Shown: positions 8,152 to 17,227, counted from the first letter of the stretch. The stretch is DNA of 64,000 nt from Geodermatophilus sp. DSM 45219 (GCF_900104025.1 NZ_FNIQ01000005.1:248001-312000); one strand, 5' to 3'. Notes: a model not told the origin generated them from the sequence alone. Numbers and translations are program-made.

Positions 8152-10370
8152 CGGGTGAGTACCTCCTGGGTCCTCGGCTCGGCGCCGAGGACCTCGTCGT
8201 CGTCGTCCGCGTCCACGGGCAGGTCGTACTGCTCAAGGAAGCGGTTCAGCGCCTGGATGCAGACGCCGTAGTACTTGAGCACCGTGCCGGGGTTGATGGC
8301 CACCCGGTGGGTGAGCATGCGGCCGTAGAACAGCCCCACGTGGAAGAGCACCGACCGCTGCTCGGCCGGCGAGAGCCGGCGCGGCATCACCTGGGTGGTC
8401 ACGAAGTCGGCCAGCTCGGCGTAGCGCGCCGACCGCGCGTCGCGGTAGGTGATCTCCGGGACGCCGTCCCGCGCGCCGAGGACGACGGGGTCCTCGTCCT
8501 CGTTGAGGAACTCGTAGCCGTAGGCCAGCGACTGCATGTGCCGGGCGAAGTCGATGACCGGCCCGCGGACCTGGTTGTCGTCCGAGGGGTCGATGACCAG
8601 GACCTCGCGCGTGGGCAGGTCCACCAGGATGTTGTCGACGGTGAGGTCGCCGTGGATGTGCGTCGACGGCCGGAAGGTGGCCAGGTCGGTCCAGGCCGAC
8701 TCGGTGGACTGGATGCGGCGCAGCACCCGGTCGAAGTTGTCCAGCTCCCGGCCGTTGACCACGATCCGCTCGCCCTTGAGCGCCTCGGCCAGCGCCGGGT
8801 GCGACTCGGCCGCGGCCCGCACCCGCAGCACGAACCGCTCGGTGACGTAGTCGTCGCGCAGCTCGGGGTGCTGCTCGAGCTGACCCACCCGGTAGACCCG
8901 CGAGTACATGTAGTCCCAGACCTCGGCGAGCTTGGCCGCGCCCTCGGCGAACGGGTTCTCGTGCACGTACTCGAACAGCGGCACGCTGCTCGGCCGGTAC
9001 TCGATGTCGATCGCGTAGTGGTCCTCGGCGTGCTGCTCGCGCAGCACGGTGACCAGCTGCCGGTGGTCGGCGCGCTCGGCCAGCCAGTCGTGCTGGTTCT
9101 TCAGCCGGTGCGCGTACTCCGGCGGCACCATCTTCTTGACGAACAGCTCCCCCGAGCCGTTGGTCGCCAGCAGCGTCACCGCGTTGGACCCGCCCTTGAA
9201 GAAGCGGACCAGGCTGACGTTCCCGTCCACCTCCAGCCGGTGCATGACCTGGCTGAGGTGCTGGCGCTGGAAGTAGGCGTCCAGGAAGTGCGTCATCGAC
9301 CCGGAGATGTCCTGGTCGCGGCCGAGCTTGTTGACGTAGCGGTCCGACGGGGTCAGCTCCGCGCCGGCGAGCGGGTCGCTGGTCCGCCGCGCCCAGTTGA
9401 CGAACAGGGCCACGACGGCGACGACGAGCACCGGGACGTTGGCCACGACCCAGGACGCGGCGCCGAAGAGCAGCACCGCCGGGCCGGACAGCGCCGTGCT
9501 GCCCTCGACGAAGGCCCGGATGTTCTCGACGTAGGCGCCCGGGGCGCCGTTGCCGAGGCTGGGGCTCACCACGCCGGCCGGGGCCGCGGTGGCGATCACG
9601 GCCTGGCGGCCGCTGAGCGCCGGGAAGACGAGCACCACGGTCAGCGCCGCCGCCGCGACGTAGCAGGCCCACGAGGCCAGGGCGAGCACGCCGTAGCGGA
9701 CCAGCTGGCGGCGCTGCCGGAAGAAGCGCTGGAAGCCGAAGATGACCGACCACAGCTTGAAGCGGGCCCGGTTCTCCAGGTCGGTGTTCAGCCACGCCGT
9801 CATCCGCCACGCCAGCCGCATCAGCGTGGCGTTCTCCCGCACCAGGGCGGCGAAGGCGGCGATGAGCAGCAGGGACACGACCAGCGCCACCACCGCGGCG
9901 ACCGGCACGATGCCCGAGAACGGCCCACCGAGGACGGCGATGCAGACCAGGAAGGCCACCGAGACCAGGACGACGTCGATCAGCCGCTCGAGGACCACGG
10001 CCGCCAGCGTGTACAGGAAGCTGATCCGCAGGGTCTTCGCGACGAGGTAGGAGCGGACCACCTCCCCGACCCGCAACGGCCACACCAGGTTGAACAGGTA
10101 GCCGATGGACAGGTGCCGGAACTGGCCGGCGAGGCTGCCCCGCCGGACGTTGTCGATCGGCACCTTGGTCCGGGCGGCGCGCAGCACGTGCCCGGCCAGC
10201 TGGACCAGCCCGGCGAGGCCGAGCAGCGCCCAGCCGGTCCCGGACAGCCCCGTGGACAGCCGGGACCACAGCTCGGACAGCGACGGCCAGGTGAACAGCG
10301 CGAACCCGGCCAGGGAGACCAGCGCGACGACGATCAGCGCGAGACGGCCGCGCGAGTAGCGGACGGCCAT
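8148..10370 (-). CDS. fusion: flippase-like membrane domain (UPF0104/LPG_synthase_TM) plus APH-like kinase domain
   Basis: A 740-residue two-part protein. Residues about 1-330 hold roughly eight hydrophobic helices with the UPF0104/AglD-like pattern (GYLFNLVWPLRVGEVVRSYL; the GNGAPGAYVENI loop). Residues about 385-740 are a kinase-like domain of the aminoglycoside/choline phosphotransferase fold: RFFKGGSNAVTLLAT (nucleotide loop region), ELFVKKMVPPE (Lys pair), HGDLTVDNIL at about 573 (catalytic HGDxxxxN) and VIDPSDDN at about 593 (metal-binding D-P). The ATG at 10370 overlaps the HAD stop (TGATG); its stop overlaps the GT2 start. Kinase plus NTase plus HAD in one operon suggests synthesis of a phosphorylated or nucleotide-activated substituent, with the membrane part handling a lipid-linked intermediate. 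The catalytic residues are visible; the substrate is not. Confidence 0.8.
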   Translation of the reverse strand: MAVRYSRGRLALIVVALVSLAGFALFTWPSLSELWSRLSTGLSGTGWALLGLAGLVQLAGHVLRAARTKVPIDNVRRGSLAGQFRHLSIGYLFNLVWPLRVGEVVRSYLVAKTLRISFLYTLAAVVLERLIDVVLVSVAFLVCIAVLGGPFSGIVPVAAVVALVVSLLLIAAFAALVRENATLMRLAWRMTAWLNTDLENRARFKLWSVIFGFQRFFRQRRQLVRYGVLALASWACYVAAAALTVVLVFPALSGRQAVIATAAPAGVVSPSLGNGAPGAYVENIRAFVEGSTALSGPAVLLFGAASWVVANVPVLVVAVVALFVNWARRTSDPLAGAELTPSDRYVNKLGRDQDISGSMTHFLDAYFQRQHLSQVMHRLEVDGNVSLVRFFKGGSNAVTLLATNGSGELFVKKMVPPEYAHRLKNQHDWLAERADHRQLVTVLREQHAEDHYAIDIEYRPSSVPLFEYVHENPFAEGAAKLAEVWDYMYSRVYRVGQLEQHPELRDDYVTERFVLRVRAAAESHPALAEALKGERIVVNGRELDNFDRVLRRIQSTESAWTDLATFRPSTHIHGDLTVDNILVDLPTREVLVIDPSDDNQVRGPVIDFARHMQSLAYGYEFLNEDEDPVVLGARDGVPEITYRDARSARYAELADFVTTQVMPRRLSPAEQRSVLFHVGLFYGRMLTHRVAINPGTVLKYYGVCIQALNRFLEQYDLPVDADDDDEVLGAEPRTQEVLTR

Positions 10371-11008
10371 CAGAAGTGCGGCACCTCCAGGACCATGAGG
10401 CCCGCGGCGAGCGCGGCCTGCCGGCCGGTCTCGGAGTCCTCGAACGCCAGGCTGGCGGCCGGGTCCGCGCCCAGCAGCTCCAGCGCCCGCAGGTAGCCCT
10501 CCGGGTCCGGCTTGCTGCGGGTCACCTGGTCGCCCCACACCACGACGTCGAACAGCGGGGTCAGCCCGTGGGCCTGCAGGATCTGGTCGCCGTTGCCGGA
10601 CTTCGCGGTGCTCACCAGCGCCGTCCGGTGGGTGGGCGCGACCAGGCGCAGGAAGGCCACCAGGGCGTCGTTGGCCGCCGTCCGGTGCAGCTCCTCGGCG
10701 TAGAGCCGGCTCTTGGCCGCCCGGATGACGTCGACCCCGCCGGGGTCGATGCCGGGCAGCAGGTCGGGGATGAAGTCCCGGGAGTCCCGACCCCAGGTGG
10801 CCGCGAACTGCTCCGGGGTCAGCTCGTGGCCGGACTCGGCGAAGGCGTTGCGGTAGGCCAGGTAGTTGGCCTCCCGGGTGTCCACCAGGGTGCCGTCGAG
10901 GTCGAAGAGCAGGGCCTGCACCGACCCGCCCGGTCGTGCCATGTCGTACCGCTCCCCCAGGTCGATGGCGTCGTGCCCATCGGACGTCTGCACCGTGCGC
11001 TCCTGCAT
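10370..11008 (-). CDS. HAD-superfamily phosphatase
   Basis: Phosphoglycolate phosphatase/beta-phosphoglucomutase-type HAD, 212 residues. Motif I LLFDLDGTLVDT (nucleophile Asp about 36, acid Asp about 38), motif II TALVSTAKSGN, motif III Lys in VTRSKPDPEGY and motif IV LAFEDSETG are all intact. The ATG at 11008 is one base past the GtrA stop; an alternative in-frame ATG 22 residues later (MARPGGS) would remove a poorly conserved tail. In this operon it most likely dephosphorylates a sugar or polyol phosphate intermediate between the kinase and NTase steps, or recycles a product. That role is inferred from context only. Confidence 0.85.
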   Translation of the reverse strand: MQERTVQTSDGHDAIDLGERYDMARPGGSVQALLFDLDGTLVDTREANYLAYRNAFAESGHELTPEQFAATWGRDSRDFIPDLLPGIDPGGVDVIRAAKSRLYAEELHRTAANDALVAFLRLVAPTHRTALVSTAKSGNGDQILQAHGLTPLFDVVVWGDQVTRSKPDPEGYLRALELLGADPAASLAFEDSETGRQAALAAGLMVLEVPHF

Positions 11009-11009
11009 G

Positions 11010-11456
11010 TCAGGCCCCCGCCGTGTCGCGGGCGGGCGCCGGACCCCTGCCGGGGGCCGGCCCGGACGCGGCTCGCCGGTGCAGCAGCAACCGGCTCACC
11101 ACGAAGTTGGCCGCGAAGGACGGGGGCAGCGAGACCAACTTACAGACGAAGGGTGCCCACCCGGTCTGCACGTGGAGGACCTCGATGAACGCCGAGAACA
11201 GCACGATCGACACCACGTACCAGCCCACGAAGAGCAGGAAGCCGGTCCGCGTCCGCTCCGCCGCGAAGGCGTACTTGGTGACGAAGAGGTAGACCACCAC
11301 GGTCGCGCACCCGGCGCTGACCACGTTGGCCAGCCACGGTGCCGCGCCCAGCCGGACGCCCAGGGCGAAGACGCTGAGGTCGACGGCCAGGCCCAGCCCC
11401 GAGCCGAGCAGGAAGCTGAGGACCTGGCGGACCAGCCGCCCGAGCCGGCCGCTCAC
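11010..11456 (-). CDS. GtrA-family membrane protein
   Basis: A small protein of 148 residues with four membrane helices, of the GtrA/DPMS_TM family that moves polyprenyl-phosphate-linked sugars across the membrane. Visible helices: LSFLLGSGLGLAVDLSVFAL, ANVVSAGCATVVVYLFVTKY, LLFVGWYVVSIVLFSAFIEV and a last one with FAANFVVSRLLLHR; the YLFVTKYAF element matches the family's conserved N/Y-rich end of helix 2. The GTG start overlaps the upstream stop by four bases (GTGA). It would supply the lipid-linked sugar donor to the YfhO-like transferase encoded just before it. Confidence 0.85.
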   Translation of the reverse strand: MSGRLGRLVRQVLSFLLGSGLGLAVDLSVFALGVRLGAAPWLANVVSAGCATVVVYLFVTKYAFAAERTRTGFLLFVGWYVVSIVLFSAFIEVLHVQTGWAPFVCKLVSLPPSFAANFVVSRLLLHRRAASGPAPGRGPAPARDTAGA

Positions 11457-13747
11457 CGGCCCGCCCGCCGGCGCAGCACGAGGCCGCCCACCGCGGCCAG
11501 CACGATGACCGCCGTCCCGGCGATCGTCGCGGGGACCACGGCCCGGGCGCCCAGCGGCGCGTAGGACAGCTCCAGCCGAGCCGACTCCAGGCCCGCGGGC
11601 AGCTCGACGGCGAGCACCGCGCCCTCGACGCTGGTGACCGGCAGCGGCTCGCCGTCCAGGGTCGCGGTCATGCCGGGGTAGTACGGCGTCCGGGTGGTCA
11701 GGGTGCCGCCCTCGGCGCCGGTGGAGACCAGGTAGCCGTCCATCGGACGGTCCACGCGGGCCAGGCCGGAGGACCAGCCCTCCGGGGAGACGGTGACCCC
11801 GTCGACCGCGGTGACCCGGCCGGGCAGCCCGTCGTCCCGGCGGTACTCGGTGTACGGGGCGTCCACGCCGGTGGCCTGCCAGGTCGTGTCGAAGTGCTCC
11901 CGGATCTCGGCCGGGGCGTTGTCCGCGAGCAGGACGACGTCGGTGGACAGCAGGTCGATCCACGGGACGCCGGTGTCCCCGGCCGGGGCCAGCAGCTGCG
12001 CCGGTTCCGAGCAGGTGGCGCCCTGGTAGGTGCGGCACCAGCGCTCGTTGAGCTCCTCGTGCCAGACGGCGAGCGAGCCGAAGCCCGGCCGGAAGCCCGC
12101 GGGCAGGTTGGCGTTGCCGACCAGGACCCCGGAGGACCAGCCCCAGTCCGGCTCGACGGCGAAGGTGACGACGGTGGCCGCGGCGTCGGTCGCGACGGAG
12201 CGGGCCTCGTAGTCGTCGGTGGTCGTGCCGATCCAGTAGGCGTTGGTCAGGGAGCGGTAGGGCTGGCCGCCGCTCGCCGTCCCCTCGACGGCGTCGATGC
12301 GCTCCTGGACCGCGACCATCGTGTAGAGGCTGAGGACCGGGGCGAGCGCGACGACGAGCGCGACGGCCACGCCGGCGAGCCGTCCTGGGCGGGTGGACCG
12401 GCCGGCGCGCAGGTGGACGAGCAGCAGCGCCAGGCCGGCGGCGGTGAGCACCGCGGCCAGCACGTGCCAGCGGTAGAGGACCGGCGCGCGGAACAGCGCC
12501 AGCAGGAACTGGGCGGCCACGATGCCGAGGGCCACCTGCACGCGGCCCCGGGTCGGGCGTGGCGCGGCGGCCAGGGCGATGAGCACCAGCGCGGGCAGGA
12601 ACACCGCGGCCACGACGACGTACCGCAGCGGGTAGCGGAACACCGCGACGACGGTGGGCAGCTGGGTGGCGACCACGGCGCTGACCCAGACGAGCCCCGC
12701 CGGCACCACGCCGGGCGCCCGCACCGCGCGCCGCCAGTCGACGAGGGCCGCCGCCGGCAGGGCCAGCAGCATCGTCGCCATGGCCGGGACCAGCCCGATG
12801 TTGCCGCTCCAGAAGTTGGTCTGGGCCATGAGCGTCGGGCCGCCGAGGACGACGTCGGCGAGGTTGGCGACGGCGAAGCCCGCGTTGCCGAACAGCGCAT
12901 CGCCCTCCGGCCGGCCCATGACGGCGGACAGCTCGGCGGCGGCGAGCAGCGTCGGCACGGCGACCACGCAGCCCCCGACGGCGGAGCCCAGCCGCAGCAC
13001 CAGGTCGCGGTCGACCACCCCGCGCCAGGCCCCGGCCGACTGGCGGCGCTCGACCAGGTGGCCGAGGAACAGCACGACCACGAAGAACAGGACGTAGGGG
13101 TTGCCCGAGGTCAGCAGCGCCCAGCTGGAGACCCCCACGGCGAGCACGCCGAGGACCCCCCGGCCGGTGAGCCCGTACCAGAACCAGGGCAGCCAGGCGA
13201 CGCTCCACAGCAGCGGCCACCAGGAGCTGCCGTACCAGAGGAAGAACCCGCTGGAGGCGATCCCGACCGCGCCGGCGACCGCGAGCGCGACACCCACCCG
13301 GTGCCGCAGCAGGACGGCGAGCGAGCCCAGCCCCAGCAGGGTGACCGAGACCGCGCCGTAGAGGAAGGAGACGAGCAGCAGGTCGTCCGACGTGGCGGCC
13401 AGGCCCTGCATGAGCCAGTGCAGCGGGTCCAGCGCCCCGTACTGCATGTCGACGAGGACGTTGCCGGCCATGCCCTGCTCGGGGTCCATGAGCGGGGGGA
13501 CCCCGCCCTCGGCGTTGCGCCCCAGCCACCACATCATCGGGAGGAACTGGGCCAGGGAGTCGTCCAGGTAGAAGAAGCGCGGCGCGACCCGGGCCAGCGC
13601 GGCCAGCACCAGGCCCTGCAGGACGGCGTAGCCGGCGACGGCCGCGGCCACCCGGCGCACCTCGTCCCGGCGTCCCCGCACGGGCACCTCGGGGCCGCGT
13701 CGGGCCGTCGCGGCGGCGCGGTGCTCGGCGAGCGGCGTGTCCAGCAC
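11453..13747 (-). CDS. YfhO-like GT-C membrane glycosyltransferase
   Basis: A protein of about 764 residues with a dozen or more hydrophobic segments and a C-terminal soluble part. FFYLDDSLAQFLPMMWWLGR followed by PLMDPEQGMAGN and LDPLHWLMQGL is the loop-1 pattern of YfhO-type GT-C transferases, which glycosylate wall polymers outside the cell using polyprenyl-phosphate sugars. The periplasmic end YYPGMTATLDGEPLPVTSVE also matches. The GTG at 13747 is preferred: GGGAGAGG lies 9 bases upstream and the region before it translates as low-complexity Gly/Arg/Pro. ATG or GTG codons at 13894 and 13930 are alternatives. It is first in the seven-gene operon. The sugar and acceptor are unknown. Confidence 0.8.
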   Translation of the reverse strand: MLDTPLAEHRAAATARRGPEVPVRGRRDEVRRVAAAVAGYAVLQGLVLAALARVAPRFFYLDDSLAQFLPMMWWLGRNAEGGVPPLMDPEQGMAGNVLVDMQYGALDPLHWLMQGLAATSDDLLLVSFLYGAVSVTLLGLGSLAVLLRHRVGVALAVAGAVGIASSGFFLWYGSSWWPLLWSVAWLPWFWYGLTGRGVLGVLAVGVSSWALLTSGNPYVLFFVVVLFLGHLVERRQSAGAWRGVVDRDLVLRLGSAVGGCVVAVPTLLAAAELSAVMGRPEGDALFGNAGFAVANLADVVLGGPTLMAQTNFWSGNIGLVPAMATMLLALPAAALVDWRRAVRAPGVVPAGLVWVSAVVATQLPTVVAVFRYPLRYVVVAAVFLPALVLIALAAAPRPTRGRVQVALGIVAAQFLLALFRAPVLYRWHVLAAVLTAAGLALLLVHLRAGRSTRPGRLAGVAVALVVALAPVLSLYTMVAVQERIDAVEGTASGGQPYRSLTNAYWIGTTTDDYEARSVATDAAATVVTFAVEPDWGWSSGVLVGNANLPAGFRPGFGSLAVWHEELNERWCRTYQGATCSEPAQLLAPAGDTGVPWIDLLSTDVVLLADNAPAEIREHFDTTWQATGVDAPYTEYRRDDGLPGRVTAVDGVTVSPEGWSSGLARVDRPMDGYLVSTGAEGGTLTTRTPYYPGMTATLDGEPLPVTSVEGAVLAVELPAGLESARLELSYAPLGARAVVPATIAGTAVIVLAAVGGLVLRRRAGR

Positions 13748-14049
13748 GTCCTGCGACCTCTCCCTAGATGGGCCGGCGCCGGGCACCTGCGGTCCACCGG
13801 ACCCCAGGCGAGCGACGACACCCACGACCTGGGCTGCCCGCCGTCCCGGCTCTCCAGCACCGACGGACGCCAGTCGACCGAATGTGCGGCTCATCCTCGG
13901 AGAGCCTCGTCGGGCCCCACCCGGAGACACCGTCGCCGGTCACGACCCTCGACTGCCACGGGGGCGCGTGCGCGCCCTCTCGCCCGCAAACTGTAACGGC
14001 AATCGGGCCACCGAGGGGGACGCCGGGACGACCCTGCCACCCTTGCACC
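13748..14049. other. divergent intergenic region, glycan operon / TIGR03089
   Basis: About 300 bases between divergent starts. It contains the 10-mer AACTGTAACG at 13989-13998 (CGTTACAGTT on the minus strand) in an AT-richer patch, placed to act on the minus-strand operon. No other feature is recognisable; open frames here are shadows or an upstream extension of the YfhO-like frame. Confidence 0.45.
13989..13998 (-). promoter_or_regulatory. CGTTACAGTT motif upstream of glycan operon
   Basis: Same 10-mer as at 3514-3523, here reading toward the YfhO-like gene about 240 bases away. Its repetition before two envelope-modification transcription units suggests a shared regulator or shared promoter class. 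Confidence 0.35.
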
Positions 14050-14853
14050 GTGAGCCACACCGACCCCACGACCCCGGACCTGCTCCTGGCCGCGACGCTG
14101 CGCCGCGCACCCGCGGCGCCGCTGCTCACCTCCTACGACGACCTCGGCGGCGGGCGGGTCGAGCTGTCGGCGACCACCCTCGCCAACTGGGTGGCCAAGA
14201 CCGCCAACCTGCTCCAGGACGAGTTCGACGTCACCGCCGGCAGCACGGTCGCCGTCGCGCTGCCGGTGCACTGGCAGACCGCGGCGGTGCTGCTCGGGGT
14301 GTGGAGCTGCGGGGCGACGGTCCTCGACACCGCGGCCGAGGACGACGGCCGGCTCGACGGCGTCGACGTGGTGCTCGCCGACCAGGACCGGCTGGGGCCG
14401 CTGGAGGAGCTGGGGGTGCCCGAGCTCCTCGGCCTCTCCCTGCACCCGCTCGGGATGGGCATGACCGGGTACGCCGGCCCTGCCCGTGACTTCGCGCTCG
14501 AGGTGCGCGGGCACGGCGACGTCTTCACCCCGTGGCAGCGGCCCGACCCGGCCGCGCCCGGCCTGCTCCTCGGCGGGCTGCAGCTCACCCTGGGCGGCCT
14601 GGTCGACACCGCGCGGGAGCTCGCGACGCGGCTCGGCGTGGTCGAGGGCGACCGCGTGCTCGTCGACGACCGCACCGCGGCCGAGGCCGGGCCGGTGGCG
14701 TGGCTGCTGGCCCCGCTGGCCGCCGGCGCGTCGGTCGTGCTGGTCCGTTCCCCCGACCCGTCACTGCTCCCGGGCCGCGCGGCGGCCGAACGGGTCACCG
14801 CTACGCTCGGCCGGACGGTCGAGGGCATCCGCGAGCTGGGCCGACCTGCCTGA
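14050..14853 (+). CDS. TIGR03089 family protein
   Basis: A 267-residue actinobacterial protein of the TIGR03089 family, which looks like a shortened N-terminal domain of AMP-forming acyl-CoA synthetases but lacks their adenylation core. Visible: LLLAATLRRAPAAPLLTSYD at the start, ELSATTLANWVAKTANLLQD (similar to the synthetase entry motif), then VALPVHWQTAAVLLGVWSCG. Function is unknown. The GTG at 14050 fits the family start; no clear ribosome binding site is seen. In M. tuberculosis the homologue (Rv3268, from memory) also sits near the LCP gene, so the placement is conserved. Confidence 0.8.
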   Translation: MSHTDPTTPDLLLAATLRRAPAAPLLTSYDDLGGGRVELSATTLANWVAKTANLLQDEFDVTAGSTVAVALPVHWQTAAVLLGVWSCGATVLDTAAEDDGRLDGVDVVLADQDRLGPLEELGVPELLGLSLHPLGMGMTGYAGPARDFALEVRGHGDVFTPWQRPDPAAPGLLLGGLQLTLGGLVDTARELATRLGVVEGDRVLVDDRTAAEAGPVAWLLAPLAAGASVVLVRSPDPSLLPGRAAAERVTATLGRTVEGIRELGRPA

Positions 14854-14893
14854 CGCAGCGACCCCAGCCGCCCGGACGGACGGTGGGTTCGGC

Positions 14894-15700
14894 ATGGACA
14901 AGGTGGTGGGCAGCGCCGCTGAGGCGGTGGCCGACATCGGGGACGGCGTGACGCTGGCCGTCGGCGGCTTCGGGTTGTGCGGTGTGCCGATCGCGCTGAT
15001 CGACGCCCTGCTGGAGCAGGGGGCCTCGGGCCTGACGACGATCAGCAACAACTGCGGCGTCGACGACCAGGCGCTGGGCGTGCTGCTCTACGCCGGGCGG
15101 ATCACCCGCACGATCAGCTCCTTCGTCGGGGGCAACAAGGAGCTGGCCCGCCTGTACCTGTCCGGACAGCTGTCGGTCGAGCTGACCCCGCAGGGCACGC
15201 TGGCCGAGCGGCTGCGCGCCGGCGGCACCGGCATCCCCGCCTTCTACACCCCCACCGGCGTGGGCACGATGGTCGCCGACGGCGGCATCCCGGTGCGCTA
15301 CGACGCCGAGGGCACCGTGGTGGAGACCTCCACCCCCAAGGAGATCCGCGAGTTCGACGGCCGGCAGTACGTGCTGGAGACCGCGCTGACCGCCGACTTC
15401 GGCCTGGTCCGCGCCGCGGTCGGCGACCGGCACGGCAACCTGGTGTTCCACGAGTCCGCGCGCAACTTCAACCCGCTGGCCGGGATGGCCGGGCGGATCA
15501 CCGTCGCCGAGGTGGAGACGCTGGTCGAGCCGGGCGAAATCCGGCCCGAGGACGTGCACCTGCCCGGGGTGTTCGTCGACCGGGTGGTCGTGGTCGGCCC
15601 GGAGGGCAAGAAGATCGAGAACCGCACCACCCGTCCCCGCCCGTCGTCCGCGCCGCTCGCGGCCGGCGGCGAGGAGGCCACCGTCGAGGGAGCCGAGTGA
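14894..15700 (+). CDS. scoA: 3-oxoacid CoA-transferase subunit A
   Basis: Alpha subunit of a succinyl-CoA:3-ketoacid (acetoacetate) CoA-transferase, used in ketone-body or beta-ketoadipate catabolism. The 268 residues start [20 protein letters not shown] and continue with the family loop [30 protein letters not shown] and [15 protein letters not shown], which match the Sco A subunit. The ATG at 14894 is preceded by GGTGGG. One base separates its stop from subunit B, so they form one operon. PcaI (3-oxoadipate transferase) is the main alternative; sequence features such as the ISSFVGGN loop favour the Sco type. Confidence 0.9.
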   Translation: MDKVVGSAAEAVADIGDGVTLAVGGFGLCGVPIALIDALLEQGASGLTTISNNCGVDDQALGVLLYAGRITRTISSFVGGNKELARLYLSGQLSVELTPQGTLAERLRAGGTGIPAFYTPTGVGTMVADGGIPVRYDAEGTVVETSTPKEIREFDGRQYVLETALTADFGLVRAAVGDRHGNLVFHESARNFNPLAGMAGRITVAEVETLVEPGEIRPEDVHLPGVFVDRVVVVGPEGKKIENRTTRPRPSSAPLAAGGEEATVEGAE

Positions 15701-15701
15701 C

Positions 15702-16370
15702 ATGACCCTGACCCGCGACCAGCTCGCCGCCCGCGTCGCACTCGAGCTCGGCGACGGCGAGTACGTGAACCTGGGCATCGGCATGCCGACCCTGGTGCCG
15801 AACTTCGTGCCCGACGGGGTGCACGTGGTGCTGCACTCGGAGAACGGCATCCTCGGCGTCGGCCCCTACCCCGTCGAGGGCGAGGAGGACCCGGACCTGA
15901 TCAACGCCGGCAAGGAGACCGTCACGATCCTGCCGGGGGCGTCGTTCTTCGACTCCTCGCTGTCCTTCGGCATGATCCGCGGCCGCCACCTGGACCTCGC
16001 CGTCCTCGGCGCCATGCAGGTCAACCCCCGCGGGGACCTCGCCAACTGGCTGATCCCCGGGAAGATGGTCAACGGCATGGGCGGGGCGATGGACCTCGTC
16101 CACGGCGCCCGCCGGGTGATCATCATGATGGAGCACGTGGCCCGCGACGGGTCCCCGAAGCTGGTCCAGGAGTGCACGCTGCCGCTCACCGGCAAGGCGT
16201 GCGTGGACCGGGTGGTCACCGACCTCGCCGTCGTCGACGTGACCCCGGGCGGCTTCGTGCTCCGCGAGACCGCCCCGGGCGTCGGCGTGGACGAGGTCCT
16301 GGCCGCCACGGGGGCCCCGCTCACCGTCGCCGACGACGTCCGCGAGATGCCGCTGCCGGCGACTGTGTGA
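15702..16370 (+). CDS. scoB: 3-oxoacid CoA-transferase subunit B
   Basis: Beta subunit carrying the active-site glutamate in [13 protein letters not shown], the residue that forms the covalent CoA thioester. It has 222 residues, the usual length. Other family blocks are [37 protein letters not shown] and VMEHV-type text ([15 protein letters not shown]). It starts one base after the scoA stop and ends in a four-base overlap with the DUF1028 gene, so the three are co-translated. Confidence 0.93.
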   Translation: MTLTRDQLAARVALELGDGEYVNLGIGMPTLVPNFVPDGVHVVLHSENGILGVGPYPVEGEEDPDLINAGKETVTILPGASFFDSSLSFGMIRGRHLDLAVLGAMQVNPRGDLANWLIPGKMVNGMGGAMDLVHGARRVIIMMEHVARDGSPKLVQECTLPLTGKACVDRVVTDLAVVDVTPGGFVLRETAPGVGVDEVLAATGAPLTVADDVREMPLPATV

Positions 16371-17188
16371 CCTTCAGCGTCGTCGCCCGCGACCCGGCGA
16401 CCGGCGAGCTGGGGATCGCGGTCTCCTCGTGCATCCTCGCCGTCGGCCGCGTGGTGCCCAGCGCCCGCCCAGGAGTCGGGGTGGTCGCCGTCCAGGCCCG
16501 CAGCCGCCGGGGGCTCGGCCAGTCGCTGCTGGCCGGGCTGGCCGACGGCGCGGACCCCGCCGACCTGGTCCGCGCCGCGGCGCACGCCGCGGAGGACGTC
16601 GACCGGCAGATCGCCGTCCTGGACACCGCCGGCCGGGTGGCCGCCGACACCGGACGGGGCTCGTTCCCGGTCAGCGGCCACCTGCTCGGCGACCAGCTGA
16701 GCGTGCAGGGCAACATGCTCGCCTCGCCGGAGGTGCTGCCGGCGATGGTGCAGGCCTTCACCGCCGCCCGCGGCGGGCTGCCCGACCGGCTGCTGGCCGC
16801 GCTGACCGCGGGGCAGGACGCCGGCGGCGACGTCCGCGGCCGGCAGTCCGCGGCGCTGCTGGTGGTCAGCGGGACACCGGCCAGCGACGAGGACGACGGC
16901 GTGCGGATGGACCTGCGGGTCGACGACTCCGGCGACCCGGTGGCCCAGCTGCGGATGCTGCGCAACCTGCAGCGCGCCTACGACGAGCGGGACTACGAGA
17001 CCCTGGCGCTGTTCGCCCCGGAGGGCGCCCGCGACCTCTACGCCGCGCTGGCCGCCTCGCAGCGCGGCGACCGCGAGGCGGCCCGGGCGGCGCTGTCGGC
17101 GATGCGGGCCCGGCCGGGCTGGTCGGCGTGGCTCACCGCGATGGCCGGCGACGCCCGGCTGGCCGGGGTGTCCCGCCTGCTGGAGTGA
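16367..17188 (+). CDS. DUF1028 family protein (putative Ntn-hydrolase)
   Basis: A 273-residue protein. After the initiator Val it reads [20 protein letters not shown], the DUF1028 signature, where Thr2 would be the N-terminal nucleophile of an Ntn-hydrolase fold (predicted for the family). [19 protein letters not shown] and [19 protein letters not shown] are further conserved stretches; the last 60 residues form a TPR-like helical tail. The GTG at 16367 overlaps the scoB stop (GTGA), so it is coupled to the CoA-transferase. The substrate is unproven; the family is often beside amidohydrolase or CoA-metabolism genes. Confidence 0.85.
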   Translation: MTFSVVARDPATGELGIAVSSCILAVGRVVPSARPGVGVVAVQARSRRGLGQSLLAGLADGADPADLVRAAAHAAEDVDRQIAVLDTAGRVAADTGRGSFPVSGHLLGDQLSVQGNMLASPEVLPAMVQAFTAARGGLPDRLLAALTAGQDAGGDVRGRQSAALLVVSGTPASDEDDGVRMDLRVDDSGDPVAQLRMLRNLQRAYDERDYETLALFAPEGARDLYAALAASQRGDREAARAALSAMRARPGWSAWLTAMAGDARLAGVSRLLE

Positions 17189-17192
17189 GCAC

Positions 17193-17220
17193 GGGAGCCG
17201 CCCGCGACCGGGCGGCTCCC
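17193..17220. terminator. bidirectional terminator
   Basis: 12-bp perfect inverted repeat, arms 17193-17204 and 17209-17220 with a CGAC loop, lying between the convergent stops of the DUF1028 gene (17188) and the CitE-like gene (17228). Confidence 0.8.
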
Positions 17221-17227
17221 GCAGGGG

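Noticed and set aside
13748-13930. N-terminal extension of the YfhO-like protein from a start at 13930 or 13894
   Set aside because: The extra residues are Gly/Arg/Pro-rich and unlike the family; a good ribosome binding site precedes the GTG at 13747. Not excluded completely.
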